Below are positions 20,714 to 31,588 of a stretch of 64,000 nucleotides of DNA, piece after piece. Origin of the DNA: Macrophomina tecta. Lineage: Eukaryota > Ascomycota > Dothideomycetes > Botryosphaeriales > Botryosphaeriaceae. The first letter of the stretch is position 1. Each line of letters opens with the position of its first letter. Under the pieces are notes generated by a model. That model did not search any database, was not told the origin of the DNA, and saw only the letters and a program-made list of their open reading frames with translations. The DNA is taken from assembly GCA_024180945.1 (NCBI GenBank), contig JAKSGN010000002.1:3596001-3660000 (forward strand). Direction: 5' to 3'. A program made the translations under genes and the position numbers.

Positions 20714-21753
20714 GGTTGGCTTAGTTGAATGATCAACCGGGTGGCTTTTTTTTTTTTTTTTCTTTTTTAGTGCGAGGCTTGTGGCTGGACTTCGGTGGCG
20801 GCCTGGGGGAGATTTTTGATATTTTCTTTCCCTCTTGCCCCTGAATGCGTCGGCGGTACGGCGGCGAGATGCTTGTGGTCCGTTTTGGTATCTGTTGCAT
20901 CAGAATCTGGTCCCGGCCGTCGTGTTACTGCAATTCGTCCAGAGAAGGGCGGGGAAGGGATACATCACTGATGATTACCTCTCCAGTGGACTATGTTTTT
21001 TGACATCAATTCCCCGGTGTTTGGATAGAGTCCATAGTGGAAGCGATTAGCATTATCAGTAAGTCCAATTTGAGTTTAAAGCTCCAAAATGGTGCAGCAA
21101 AGCCAAGATGAGTGAGCAAGAGTACTGCTCAGTTAGCAGATCCATGTTGTTACCGCTCTGTCCGAATGCCTCCTCAAGCGCGAACAATGTTTCCGAGTTT
21201 TCTGTTGTGTCAGTGCTTGCCAAGAACGCTCACACGTCAATGCAGTCTCCGTTGTGGGCACCCGAAATAATTCGCCAATTTCTCACTACTGAACTGAAAA
21301 TACAAGCAGTTGATAAGGATTCGGATATGGGGATAATAGCATGGCCGGGTTAGGCAATTTTCGCACCGAATAATCGACGACTCGTTTTTATGACGAAGCA
21401 TTTTATGGTCGAACGTAGGGCGTGAATTGGAAGTGTCACAATCTAGTCAAATGTTCATATAGCCTGGCGATGATACTTCAGCACTACTCTACAGAGAGAA
21501 TTGAGTTTGACACGGCTGCGAACTTATCTTCTGATCGCACCATATGGTTTTCGACAAGCTTTGCTTCTATGCTGGTTGTGACTAGAGAAGACATGGTGAC
21601 AAGGAATCCAAGATCCCTGCATTGTTCCCACGTTTTGTCCTGTAAAGGGCTTTCCGGGCCGCTCCGGCGAGTCCAAATTCTTATCCCTAGGCGTTTCTCC
21701 AGAGGAGCGAGGATGACACAGCCATCCTGGCCGCTGACTGTTTTTCGCTCCAT
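20714..21753. other. Intergenic region
   Basis: It begins with a T-run of about 15 at 20748-20762 just upstream of the F-box-like gene. The rest is AT-richer DNA without a supportable gene; ORFs at 21108 and 21422 (plus) have no recognisable features. Confidence 0.5.
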
Positions 21754-22725
21754 CTAATAGCTCACCCTGCCACCACCATTGGCACCCACCAAATCACCCG
21801 TCGTCCAGCTGGAATCGGGCGAGCACAGCATGCCAACCACGCCGGCCACTTCCTCGGCGTAACCGGGCCTGCCGCCCAGCTTCTGCGCAAACCACTTCAT
21901 GCGGTCGGTATCGGTATCACGCACCTTTGCCAGGGGCGCGGTGGGCATGTACGACTCGAGCACCTCGGCGAGGATCTCGATGGGGATGTCCTGGTACATG
22001 TCGGTCATGGTCGGGCCGATGTTGACGGCATTGACGGTCGCGCGCTCGGCCAGCTCCTTCGCCCAGACGCGCGTCATGGCCTCGATGGCGCCTTTGGTGC
22101 CTCCATAGATGCTATATCCGACCATGCCCTGCGCTCACCCATCCATTCAGCAAATCCCCGACCTTTCGCCCGTCCATTTTGCGGGGGCCGAGAAATCCGA
22201 CCGAGTGCTCACCTGGCTGTTCACGATACTGCTCATGTTGACAATGCGCCCGCTCCGGTCCCACGGCAAGAACGGCAGCACCGCCTGCGTCAGCAGCATC
22301 GTCCCCAGCACGTTGATGCGGTACACGCGCTCGAACTCGTCGACCTTGAGCTCGCCCAGGAACGCCTTGGACTGCACTCCGGCGTTGTTGATCAGCACGT
22401 CCACGCGGAGCTGCGCCTGCGCGATCCCCTTGGCCGCCTCCACAATGGCCGCGCACCCCGGCTCCGAGCTGATGTCGGCGCGCACGGGCACCGCGCGCAC
22501 GCCGTGCGTTGAGGAGAGCTCCTCGGCCAGCTGGGCGGCGGCAGCGTCGGAGGCGGTGGAGGTGTAGTTGAGGACGAGCGAGCAGCCTTTGGCGGCGAGG
22601 TTGCGCGCGACGGCAGCGCCAATGCCGCGGGAGGCGCCGGAGATGATGCCGAGTTTGCCTTCGAGCGGGCGGGGGACGAGGCGGGGTGGTTGTTGCTGCT
22701 GGGGGGTGTTGTTGTTGTCTCCCAT
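21754..22725 (-). CDS. Classical short-chain dehydrogenase/reductase
   Basis: Exons 22725-22213 and 22128-21754 on the complement, with an 84-nt intron (GTGAGC...GCGCAG), give 295 residues. A Gln/Asn-rich leader of about 20 residues precedes the Rossmann fold. Cofactor motif GIISGASRGIGAAVA is near 30-44; NNAG near 115; the catalytic Ser lies in IVNMSSIVNSQ and the YxxxK pair in YSIYGGTKGA, which the splice brings to the right spacing. The end AGVVGMLCSPDSSWTTGD followed by GANGG is typical of the classical family. The Asn-Tyr-Thr after strand 2 (LVLNYTSTASDA) suggests NADP(H), as in 3-oxoacyl-ACP-reductase-like members. The substrate cannot be told. No cluster partner (PKS, P450) is nearby. 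Confidence 0.9.
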
Positions 22726-23996
22726 GTTCACGGGTTGTTCTGCCCTGTTTCGGATGATGTGCTCGCTCTTTCGCTCGGGTCGATTGCTCTGGTGGCCGTG
22801 TACGCGCTCGCAGCTGGAGGGGGAGTTGGAGCGAACGGGTTTTCTTTTTGCCATTGCCCCGCAAGGACGGACCCCTGTCGGCCCTAGCAGAATTGTCGGT
22901 CTGGGTCCGTCTGGAGGTGGAGATAACGTATGTTTTCGCCCATCATAGCCCCCAAAGACCGGAGGACGGGGTGCTCTTCTCGGAGACTGCGGCCTGCTTC
23001 GAGTTAAGACGGCCCGTGATCGGTGGGCCCGTGCCGCGGGAGAGGAAATGCTGGCACGCAGGCACGTCCGCGGAGCAGCAAGAGGAAGAGGAGGAGGAGG
23101 AGGAGGTGAAGATGTTTTGCACCGGGCAGGAGAACCGGCCTCCTTCGTCGCTCTCGTGTTCGCGCTGCATGCCCACGTGTTTCTGCAAGTCATAGACTGT
23201 CGCACGCCGGCCGGGTGCATTTGTGGGTCGCGGAAAAGTGGGCTTGTGCAGCCGTTTCGAAGTAACCGAAACAGGGAAGTCGTCCAGCCGCGGCCTCGAG
23301 GCGCGGACCATGGATTTAGATAAGCCTCTTGGGGCCGTCAATGGCCATTCAAAGGCCGTCATGCACAGCCTCCCTTGAGCCAGCCCCGTTGTACTGTTGG
23401 ATTTGTGCCTTGGCTGCCTGCAGGCCACGCCCCGTCATTGAGCCCCTTTGACTTACAGTTTATTGGACACTGTATGGCACAGCCCACTTCTAAGCCATGG
23501 CAAGAGTGAAAATGCGCCCTGCGAGGCAGCTTCAGGCTTTGCAGAGGTGCTAGCCTGTTTGCTATTGGCTACTTCTGCTTGGCGCTGACATCGATGTGTT
23601 CCGCTGGCCCACTGTGGCCGTGCGGCTGACAGTCATGCGCGAATATGTGCTCCGCCTTGCTGCACGAATATGTGACCAGGGCCACGGTTTGCGGGGCACA
23701 CCGCCTGCATCTGCTCAGGATAAATATCCAGCTTCTCCACCTGCAAATTACCTCCAGTTGGATCAGGATTGCATCTCCTCCAGATTCATACGCATACAGC
23801 TGCCGCTCCATCGCACATGCTTTGTGGAGTATGTAAATCCTTCCGCTCAATAAATTTTTTTGTTGTATCGAGTACCAACGCAAGAGCTTTCAGAATGAAC
23901 AATAGGCTTTCGGCAAGACGATATGGAAGTTTGCCCCAGCAGCCAATCATTGAAGAGATCAAAATTAAATTTGATGACCTTGCCGAGGTTTTGTTT
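22726..23996. other. Intergenic region upstream of the dehydrogenase gene
   Basis: GC-rich near the gene, then AT-richer. It contains a purine-rich (GAG)n-like stretch near 23080-23107. The long ORF reading into the dehydrogenase from 23220 is an upstream extension of its frame without conserved sequence. No gene supported. Confidence 0.5.
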
Positions 23997-24648
23997 TGGG
24001 GCAGCAACAATATGTACATTCCTGGCGTGTAATGCGGCTCCTTGCACGCCCGCGAAGCGAAACATACACCTGTCAAGCCACGCATTTGCGACGCAATAAA
24101 CACGGCAAAAGTTGCAGCAGCTCGTACACCTCTAATCGGGGGCTATATAAATCTATAGCCACTGCTACATAGACTTCTCCGAGTCTCCCTGTGACTTAAT
24201 CCCGTCCCCCAGCTTACCCCGGCCAACAACTTCCATCACGTAATTCCGCCCGGGCAAGGCAGCATGAGTAAGCTCATAACCGGCTAAGGTTCGTAAAGCG
24301 TATAAATCTCTCTCTCTCTCTCGTCGTTGCTTTCTATTATTCCATCTCTCCAAACTCCGTTCCTCCTTCTCCTCGTCTTCCATCCTCTCTTTACTTGCCC
24401 GTTACCAATAGTAATAAAGAAAAAGAGAATTTTAGACTTAGTATAGCAGATTGAAAATCCTGCGCTTGGCCGGTATAGCGGACGCCCGCTACGCAGTGTA
24501 CGGCCCTCTCAGACGGCACGCTTAACACTAAAATAAGGCTCGGGCCGGTGCATGAAGCTAACACGTGGCTTGGCACACGTGTATTTCACTACGCGAGTGT
24601 GCAAAGTGCTACATTATACACGCCAAGTGTGCATGTTATATTATCCCG
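23997..24648. mobile_element. MITE-like element, copy B of the 16.9-kb family (about 652 bp)
   Basis: Terminal segments at about 23997-24100 and 24545-24648 are inverted copies of each other and match both ends of copy A: the left end has GCAGCAACAATATG and TGGCGTGTAATG, the complement of the right end has GATAATATAACATGCACAC and TTGGCGTGTATAATG, followed by GCGTAGTGAAATACAC. The interior differs from copy A and holds CT-rich DNA, including (CT)n near 24305. I find no clear 8-bp target duplication at the borders set by comparison (TTTTGTTT left, TTTCAATG right), so this copy is older, rearranged or not exactly bounded. Confidence 0.65.
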
Positions 24649-25015
24649 TTTCAATGTTTAGACCCGGGAAGAGCTTATTCTATGCTATAAATGCGCCATT
24701 TTATCCCCGCAACGGCTGCTGGGCCAGCTCATTCGCACAAAATGATTGACTAGACGTCCGAAAACATCGGTTGCATCGCGGCTCAGCATCGGGGGCTATC
24801 AAACAACGGCTTCCGCCGACGCCTCAAGCTCGTCCCCCTGATTTGCTCTGGTTGGTCTGAAATCCGACCTGGGAAAGTAGTGAGCATAAACCCATGAAAT
24901 AGATTATATGGCCTTGCAAGGAGTGGATTGGCCATGTGAACACCACAAGCTACACGCAGACTTAGGAGAGTGTCCAGTGCAGGAGGTCCTTCGTCTGCGT
25001 GGGCTGCTCAATTGC

Positions 25016-25471
25016 TTACCTCTTTTCTGGAAGGTCTTGACTGCATCTTTCTCCGCTTGATGTCGCTGATTGCCGCAACCGGTAGCCCTCTAGAGCGACA
25101 CAGAGTACGAGGCCAAGAGTTATTCCCCAGCCAACGGGCAAAAGTAGTATTTGGGTCAGGCTCCAGCCGAGCACCACACCTAATGCAGCTCCGCATATTA
25201 TGCCAGCCGCCAAGTACTTGTCCGGTCGATGACTGACATCGGTGAGGTTGTAAAAGGTGAAGGCGGATACGAACCACAGAACGTACAGAAAGACGAGCCA
25301 TGGGCCCGACCTTGCACTGATGGCGGTGGGAAGCGTTCCGGAGGAGAGTTGAATACCGGTGGCGGAACATATAGCCGCGACCAGTAAGATTTCTGAGGTT
25401 GTGTGGACGAAAGAAAGTAGCATAGAGCAGTTGCAGATGCGGGACTTCGCTAACTTGCCATCATGGTCCAT
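25016..25471 (-). CDS. Small multi-pass membrane protein
   Basis: One frame of 151 residues on the complement, from ATG 25471. Four hydrophobic segments are visible: SMLLSFVHTTSEILLVAAIC, WLVFLYVLWFVSAFTFY, YLAAGIICGAALGVVLGW and ILLLPVGWGITLGLVLCVAL. The C-terminus is short and charged. A GTAAGC directly before the stop could be a splice donor, so the true C-terminus may differ. The pattern of the last two spans (LAAG...G...LG...W) resembles the membrane protein at 28.4-29.2 kb, suggesting divergent paralogs. No family recognised; function unknown. Confidence 0.5.
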   Translation of the reverse strand: MDHDGKLAKSRICNCSMLLSFVHTTSEILLVAAICSATGIQLSSGTLPTAISARSGPWLVFLYVLWFVSAFTFYNLTDVSHRPDKYLAAGIICGAALGVVLGWSLTQILLLPVGWGITLGLVLCVALEGYRLRQSATSSGERCSQDLPEKR

Positions 25472-28391
25472 GCTGGACGGGATGTCATAGAGGTAAGCGT
25501 TCGAGCAATGTTTGAATAGTAGAATGCTGCTGTTGTGGTGGACTTATAACATTTCGCCGGTCGGATTGATTACTTGCCGTAGCCCCGGTTCGACAACCCT
25601 GGACGGTTCTGCCTTGCCGACACAGCCACGTCAGAAGAGTTGGTGGTTCCTTGGCCAAGGTCGAACCGGTCAGGCTGAAAACAAACCAGAAGCCTGTATT
25701 GCGAAGCGGCAACTCATCATCAGCCTTGCCACCATGCCCACCGGTCAATTATACCTATACCTCGGGAAAAAGGGGGCAGTGCAACCCGCCTAATTGTACG
25801 TCTCCTACTGGTCGTGAAAGGATAGTTCCAGGTCACATTTCACGCAGAATCACGTGCATTTGAGCTGAGCCCCGTTCTGGCGGCGTATTTCCCAGGTGAC
25901 AAGGCATATTTTCCGTAAGCCTCAACTGACTCTGCAGCCCTGAGACCGGATTGGTGAAGAAAGATGGGGATTGATACTGCACCCACACGCCCGAGCCGCA
26001 GTATCAAAATCTTGGAAATAAGTCCGCGGGCCCACCTCTCCATTGCGCAGAATGTTGGAACCCTTCATGCCCGCACCTTCACTACAATTTGATTGTTCCG
26101 GTCCTACCACTCATCCGGCTGACAGCTAGTCCCCGACCTACTCCATATTGGCGCCAGTATTCTTCCAAGGGATTGCTACAGGGCCGCAACATGCAGAGAT
26201 TATTCCTTTCTATCCGGAGAGCGGCGAGTTCTATCTTAGGCTCGATGATGGCAGTTTCAAGTGTGTTATGGGTCGTTTTGAGGAACGAGCCGGTCGTGAA
26301 GATCAATCTTTGCTGGATGTACGCGCGATGACTCTCTTCTTGGCAATTCCGATGGCTAACCGCGTATTAACTTCAGACTTTTCTGTCAGTGGGGGGGCTT
26401 TGCAATCTCCTACCTCGCTCTCCATTGCTCTCGGACCATGTACGCCAAGCTGTAGGTCGCCTTGCCTTTCTGTTCAAGCTCTCTGCCACCAAACACGGCT
26501 TATGTGCCCAGATACATTCTTGCAACCTTGATCCTCGCGGCTATATCTATCGCTCTTCTCTCGTCGGGCCAAAGGTCCGACCTTTCCGGTTTTGCAGTGG
26601 TGACCTCGGTTCCGCCGTGCATCTCATTCGGCGCCTTCTTCGCATCGTTTCTGTTTCCCGAGAAAGCGACGAGACGACATTCGGATCTTCCGCTGTGATG
26701 GCAGAACTCAGGAGCGGTATCGAGTCATTCGGGGTGATGAGTTGGTGATGAGGGAAAGAGTTTCATCGTTGCGTTCAGCCTTGCAAGAGCGGGGAAGGAA
26801 ACACGGACAGAGCTGGGAGCTGGCCCCAGTCGGAGGATCAGGCCGTACCCGCGACGCTGTGACGTAAATGTGCTTATGATAGGCGCCTGTCATCCAACTC
26901 TCCCAACCACGGCTATTGGCTGCGACTGGCCATATCTTATCACGCCTCACATCAACGAGTACCCGGAACCCGCTCCGAGGCTTCTAACTGCACTATTGGC
27001 ATTTAACAGTGAACTAGATAATAGGACAATTCACGCTACTTTTTATCGATGAAACCATAGTCCAAGTACCATATTTGTAGTCGAGTATGATTCCATGCAC
27101 TCAGGCAAGCATGTGGGGCGTGAAGTTTGATTTCCACGAGGCAAGAAGGGCAATTGGCCAACTCAGCTGTACTATCTGCGCCAATTTTTATTCCGACATG
27201 ACATCTCTTCACTATTGGGCATACCCTTTTGCCGCAATAGGCGTCAAAGAGAAGGCAGGGCCGGCTGCTCATTTCACTTTTGCTTGTATATACAGTAAGC
27301 ACACGGGGGAGCATGGCGACCAATCAAAATTCTTCCTCTTCACCAATGTGATGTCCTGTAGTGATGACGCAGAGTTCAATGTAAAGTCGCACAGCGCGCT
27401 CGCCATCAGCTTCTCAGCAACTACCCATCGCGTCTTGTCTGCATATGATTCTCGGGATACTTCCTCAGTGGATTCGGCTACGCAAAATAATGTATTGCTT
27501 AAAGCTAACTTATGCCCGAAGAACCCTGAAAGGCGCCACGCTTGACGTGTGCCACCACCAAGTAGCAGCAAATAGGCTCAACATTCCCAGGCCTTGTTGC
27601 ACCAACGATGCCGTCACCAATATCGAAGTTCCTCATAGAGAAATTCTACGCGGAGGTCGGATGCACAAGAACGACCTAACGAAATAGCCCGCGGGCTGAA
27701 GTAGCCATACTCCGGTGCCCTGCGGACGACTGGGTGACTTGGACTTGATACCGGAAAGGTGCGGAGCACAGACTGGCCAGGGAGATACAACAGGTGCAGA
27801 AGGTGAAGAGGGGGCCTTTCAAGTTCGAGGTTGAGGTTTAGTGTCGAATAGGACGATCTATCGTCGAGCGCGACGGAATCGTGATTATCTTCTATAGAGA
27901 CCAATTGCAAATCCCCGAGTTTTGCTTTAGCGGTTGCAGGGATTGCAGTCTCTTCCCAGTCATGGAGCGGTTCGATACATCGTTGACCTGATTGCTGATA
28001 TTTTGACCTGTACTCACAGTTGGACGCAAAGCTACGACGTCTATTGATAGTATACAGAGAGCATCGCTTTCTGAACATGCTTTGCAGATGCGTAAGATAT
28101 ATACAAATGAGTTGACTATTGGAAAGGCCGTGGTCCTTCCACACGTGCCAGCGATGGCGAAGACTAAATCTTGACAAGAAGCCGAGAGGTATTAACCGCA
28201 ACGCCCAATCTATACTTTTGACCATACGCCCCGAAAAGCCACGCACAAGTCTCCCTCCCCTCCCCATCCGCCCAACGCCTCCTGAAAGCTACACAATTTA
28301 ACAATTGTCGCCTCCTTCTCCTCCTCCTCCTCCTCCTCCACCACCACCACATGGCTACATTGATCACAGCATTCTATTCACCACCTCGCCA
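25472..28391. other. Gene-poor region with possible relics
   Basis: About 2.9 kb without a firm gene. Coding-like stretches are found on the plus strand at 26148-26330 (FYPESGEFYLRLDDGSF) and 26500-26700 (YILATLILAAISIALLSS then FGAFFASFLFPE, a possible membrane segment) in different frames. An ORF of 217 codons lies on the complement at 27614-28267 (it includes CIEPLHDWEETAIPATAKAK). None has a recognisable domain, an acceptable splice model or a conserved start, so they could be decayed genes or chance ORFs. Confidence 0.4.
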
Positions 28392-29391
28392 TTAACCCCT
28401 GCTTCCCCGCGCCCTCCACACGCCACCAACCTCGCCAGCAACGGCGCTCATGACGCTCCCCCTCCTCCCCACCATCTCCTCCACATCCCCGGCGCCCTCA
28501 TCCTCGTCCTCGCCCGCCGTCACTAGCGCCAGCACCTCATGCCCGACCGCACTCCCCACCAGCGCGCCGCTCACCGCCCAGATACCCGCCACCCTAACGA
28601 CATCTTCGATTCCGAAACCCAAGCCGACGCCCGCCGTCACGCCCATGAGCAGCCCCGCAGCGAGCAGGGCGTCCTGGTGGGCGTCGCCGCGGGCGCGGCG
28701 GTGGACGTACAGCATGGTGACGGAGATGAGATAGATGGCGATGCTGGCGAGGAAGACGGGGCGGGGGATCTCGGTGATGAAGTGGGAGGGCTGGTGGTTG
28801 GGGTGGGAGCAGGGCATGCGCGAGAGGTCGAGCAGGTGCTGCAGCCAGATCGGGTGGCGGTAGAGCGAGATGAGCAGGGCGGAACAGAGGGTCGAGGTGG
28901 CGGTGGCGATGGTCGTGAGGAGCGAGGCTGTGGTCGCTTCGTGGTGCGAGTCGATGGACTCGTCGGCGGCGGCATGCTCGGGGGCCGCCGTGGGGGCCAG
29001 AAGAGGGCGGAGCTCGCCTTTCTCCAGGTCGGTGCTAAACGCGGAATGGGCGCGTCAGCAAAGGGAAAAAAAAAAGGGGGTACGGGGTAGCGTGTGTGTG
29101 TGTGTGTGTGTGTGTGTAAGACGGCAGGGAGGGCGAAAAAAAAGCAACTTACCACGGCTCCATGGTTCTGGGAGAGGTCATTTTTGGGTGCGGCGCGGGC
29201 CGGGAAGATCTGGCGGCGGGTTTTGCTTGATGTGGTTTCGCGGTGGCGAATTCAGGGTAAGATTCGATGCCTAAGACTTTGATGGCCTTCCGGAAGCGGT
29301 AGTAGTAGAGGTACGAGTAGGGGCGATCTGGCGGATGCACGGTCAGCGGGATCTTGCATGGATCAGTGCGATCAAAGTGTTTCACAAACAT
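28392..29391 (-). CDS. Membrane protein with paralog-like similarity to the 25-kb gene; 5' exons unresolved
   Basis: Exon 29034-28392 and an upstream exon ending at 29153 are joined by a 118-nt intron with GTAAGT donor and GTTTAG acceptor; the join reads MEPCTDLEKGELRPLL in frame. From ATG 29181 the product has 223 residues; from ATG 29391, 293 residues, adding SYLYYYRFRKAIKVLGI, which looks coding. Spans: SLLTTIATATSTLCSALLI, VFLASIAIYLISVTMLYV, LLAAGLLMGVTAGVGLG and VVRVAGIWAVSGALVGSAVG; the tail is acidic. More exons probably lie upstream to about 29935: a 71-nt intron (29728-29798) with a T16 tract before its acceptor follows MAQQDQPAIISALSPR, and ISDLLANRANAITTEPLF lies at about 29490-29560. 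I could not link them all in one frame. Function unknown. Confidence 0.55.
29092..29118 (+). repeat. (GT)n microsatellite inside an intron
   Basis: A run of about 13 GT units sits within the 118-nt intron of the membrane protein gene (CA repeats in the transcript sense). Alleles would change intron length only. Confidence 0.9.
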
Positions 29392-29419
29392 GAATAGTCC
29401 GGCTGTGCGTTAATCGCAT

Positions 29420-29935
29420 TCAAATCAAAGGGCTCGAAGGGCGATGCTTCGTCGCGATGTTGATGAGAGTTGTGTTCGAGTGCTCCTGAAGACAGGAGAA
29501 GGCGCCGTTGTGAAATAGGGGCTCTGTGGTAATCGCATTGGCTCGGTTGGCCAGCAAATCCGAAATTGAGCGAGTCAATTGGTTCTGGAGATCGTTCCCC
29601 TGCAGGCGACCCGCCCGGGCATTGGTCCGAAGAGCCTGGGGGTGAGACAACGTCTGGGTTCAGGGCCGAATGGTAGATTGCCGGTGCAATCGAGGGCGAT
29701 TGCACTGCCGGAGGCGGGCCCTTGGGCCTGGAAAAAAAAAAAAAAAATCAGAGTCGTGTTCTGATATGTCGTCGCTGGGCAAGCTTTCACAATCGTACCT
29801 TGGCGATAGGGCACTGATGATGGCAGGCTGGTCTTGCTGGGCCATGTTGGTGAGGTCTTTGCGCGCTTTTTCGATAGTCTGGCTGATCGACGTGAAAGGT
29901 GGGATTGACTCCCGCTGGCACGAGGAGCTGATCAT
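29420..29935 (-). other. Probable upstream exons of the 28.4-kb membrane protein gene
   Basis: The complement has ATGs at 29935 and 29845, then a convincing intron at 29728-29798 (GTACGA...T-tract...CCAG). Downstream, two frames compete: one continues directly from the splice (AVQSPSIAPAIYHSALNPDV), the other has better GC3 and a natural composition (LQNQLTRSISDLLANRANAI) but needs an unseen splice. An acceptor-like CGCACAG before GLFMFVKHFDRTD at 29400 supports one more intron. Transcript data would settle it. Confidence 0.4.
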
Positions 29936-31588
29936 TTTAGACCTTTCCCGGCGACAAGGCTGAGGCGGTTCTCCATTTGCGGGAGGCGGTATACGAAGCG
30001 AGTCGCCACGTCAGGGGTGGAGAACATCTGCGGGGGGCTGGAAACGGAAACGGTAAAGAATTTCTGGAAACTAAATCAGTGGGCCTTTCGGCTATCTACG
30101 GTGCCAGCGTTCTGTTGTGGCTGCCGGGGCTTTCGACTACTCGTGGGATCCATACATGCAGGAGAGTCGACATGACACGCATTTTACCGCCTCTCTGGAG
30201 ACGGTCGCACGCCTGTAAGACTATGGCGTGATGGGTTGATCGCCGTATTCCAAGTAATATTTCCGCCGCAAATGGAGCGGCTTGTAATGGAGAAGTGAAG
30301 AGACTGCCGTCTCCCCCAGACATATGGTCGACACCATGCCGATTGTGCAATTCCCAGGCATGATACACGGTCAGACAATAAACCTCACGCCCACACGAGC
30401 CCGCACGCATGGACAGAGTCAAATTCCCCGTCTCTTGCTCGTACTACAGCCTCGTTCTCGCCTGAGTCGATAACCGGGATAGCACGGGCCCGATACACGC
30501 TGTAAAAGATTCGGTCTGGACTGCATCTGCAGGACGCGCCATTCTCTCCGGTGGATCATTGCCCTTTGCATTCGCCTACGGGCATAGCTCCGGAAGTCGG
30601 CATGCAAGCAAGGTGTCGGGCACTTTATACGGTTCACTGCAGGTGCATGGAATGCGGCAAGGAGAGTAGTGTGGCCCGGCATGTAGATTCACGCCCGTAA
30701 CACAATCTTACATTCGCGGCATCTCGTGCGTCTATTAAGCTGGCGCAGAATGCATCGCTGGTCATGATGTCCGGATACGGGTATGCGTGGCAGCGTGAAA
30801 GCTGTCGGAATAGTTGAGCAGTTTTTGGACCTACGGAAAGAGAACCCCACAACCGCTACCTGGCATCGATTAAGCTCCAGCATCTGCCACTTTCGCGCAG
30901 TTGCTCGGCTCGAGCCGCTTTGCCGAGGTTGGCCCCGGGCGTTGAGGTGCTGGTTTGTGCTCGTTACGCCATTCGAGGCAGCTACCGAACGGATGCTTGG
31001 GGAGGGAGTGGTAATCAATATCAGCATGGATTTGAGGACCTGTCGGTGTAGATACCACTCTGAAGAAGTAACAAGAACGACAGGATCAAATGAGAAAGTG
31101 ACATTGCGGCGGGTCCGAATGTGACAGAAGGCGACGTGAAGGTTACGGGTGCGTCAACAATGCGGTTGCGATAGACTGGGGAACGGGTACGCGGGGCGTG
31201 GTCATCAGTCGACATTGCCCGCCGTCAGCGATGGTGGTGTTGATGCAGAAGTGGCGTCGGAGATGGTCCGGGGATGGTGTGAGTGTTCCATTGGCGGGGA
31301 GGCGGCGGCGGCGGAGCGGAGTTGCCGGCCCTATTTGTCAGGCATCACTTCTCTGGCCGTCTTCCGTCACCGGTCACCGTTATTGCCGCTGTCGCCGTCG
31401 CCGTCGCCGTCGCCGCCTGGAGCTCGCTCTCGAGTCACAATTTTTAGTTGCACGCCATCGCTCCATCCCAGCAACTTCACCACACTGCGCCGGCGACTAT
31501 TTCGCCTATCCCGCCCGCTGAGAGCTGCGCGACGCCCGTCCATCGCAACTGTCCCGCCATATTGCCGCCAACACACTCGCCATAACCC
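29936..31588. other. Divergent intergenic region
   Basis: Between the membrane protein gene (complement) and the RBR ligase gene (plus). The last 300 bp are CT- and GC-rich with GCC/GTC trinucleotide runs (31389-31420), probably the 5' UTR and promoter of the ligase. No gene supported. Confidence 0.5.

Noticed and set aside
21754..22725. Secondary-metabolite cluster formed by the dehydrogenase, F-box-like and Alt a 1 genes
   Set aside because: No PKS, NRPS, terpene, DMAT or P450 gene is in the window and the genes share no arrangement.
22147..23220. Longer start for the dehydrogenase (MHPAGVRQ...)
   Set aside because: The extension is low-complexity and would place 165 extra residues before the Rossmann fold; ATG 22725 fits the family.
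24420..24500. Possible tRNA gene suggested by TTGAAAATCC
   Set aside because: No cloverleaf could be drawn: the acceptor arms and the T-loop GGTTCGA are missing, and it lies inside the MITE copy B.
27614..28267. 217-codon ORF on the complement
   Set aside because: No recognisable motif, uneven composition and no conserved start; kept only as a possible relic.
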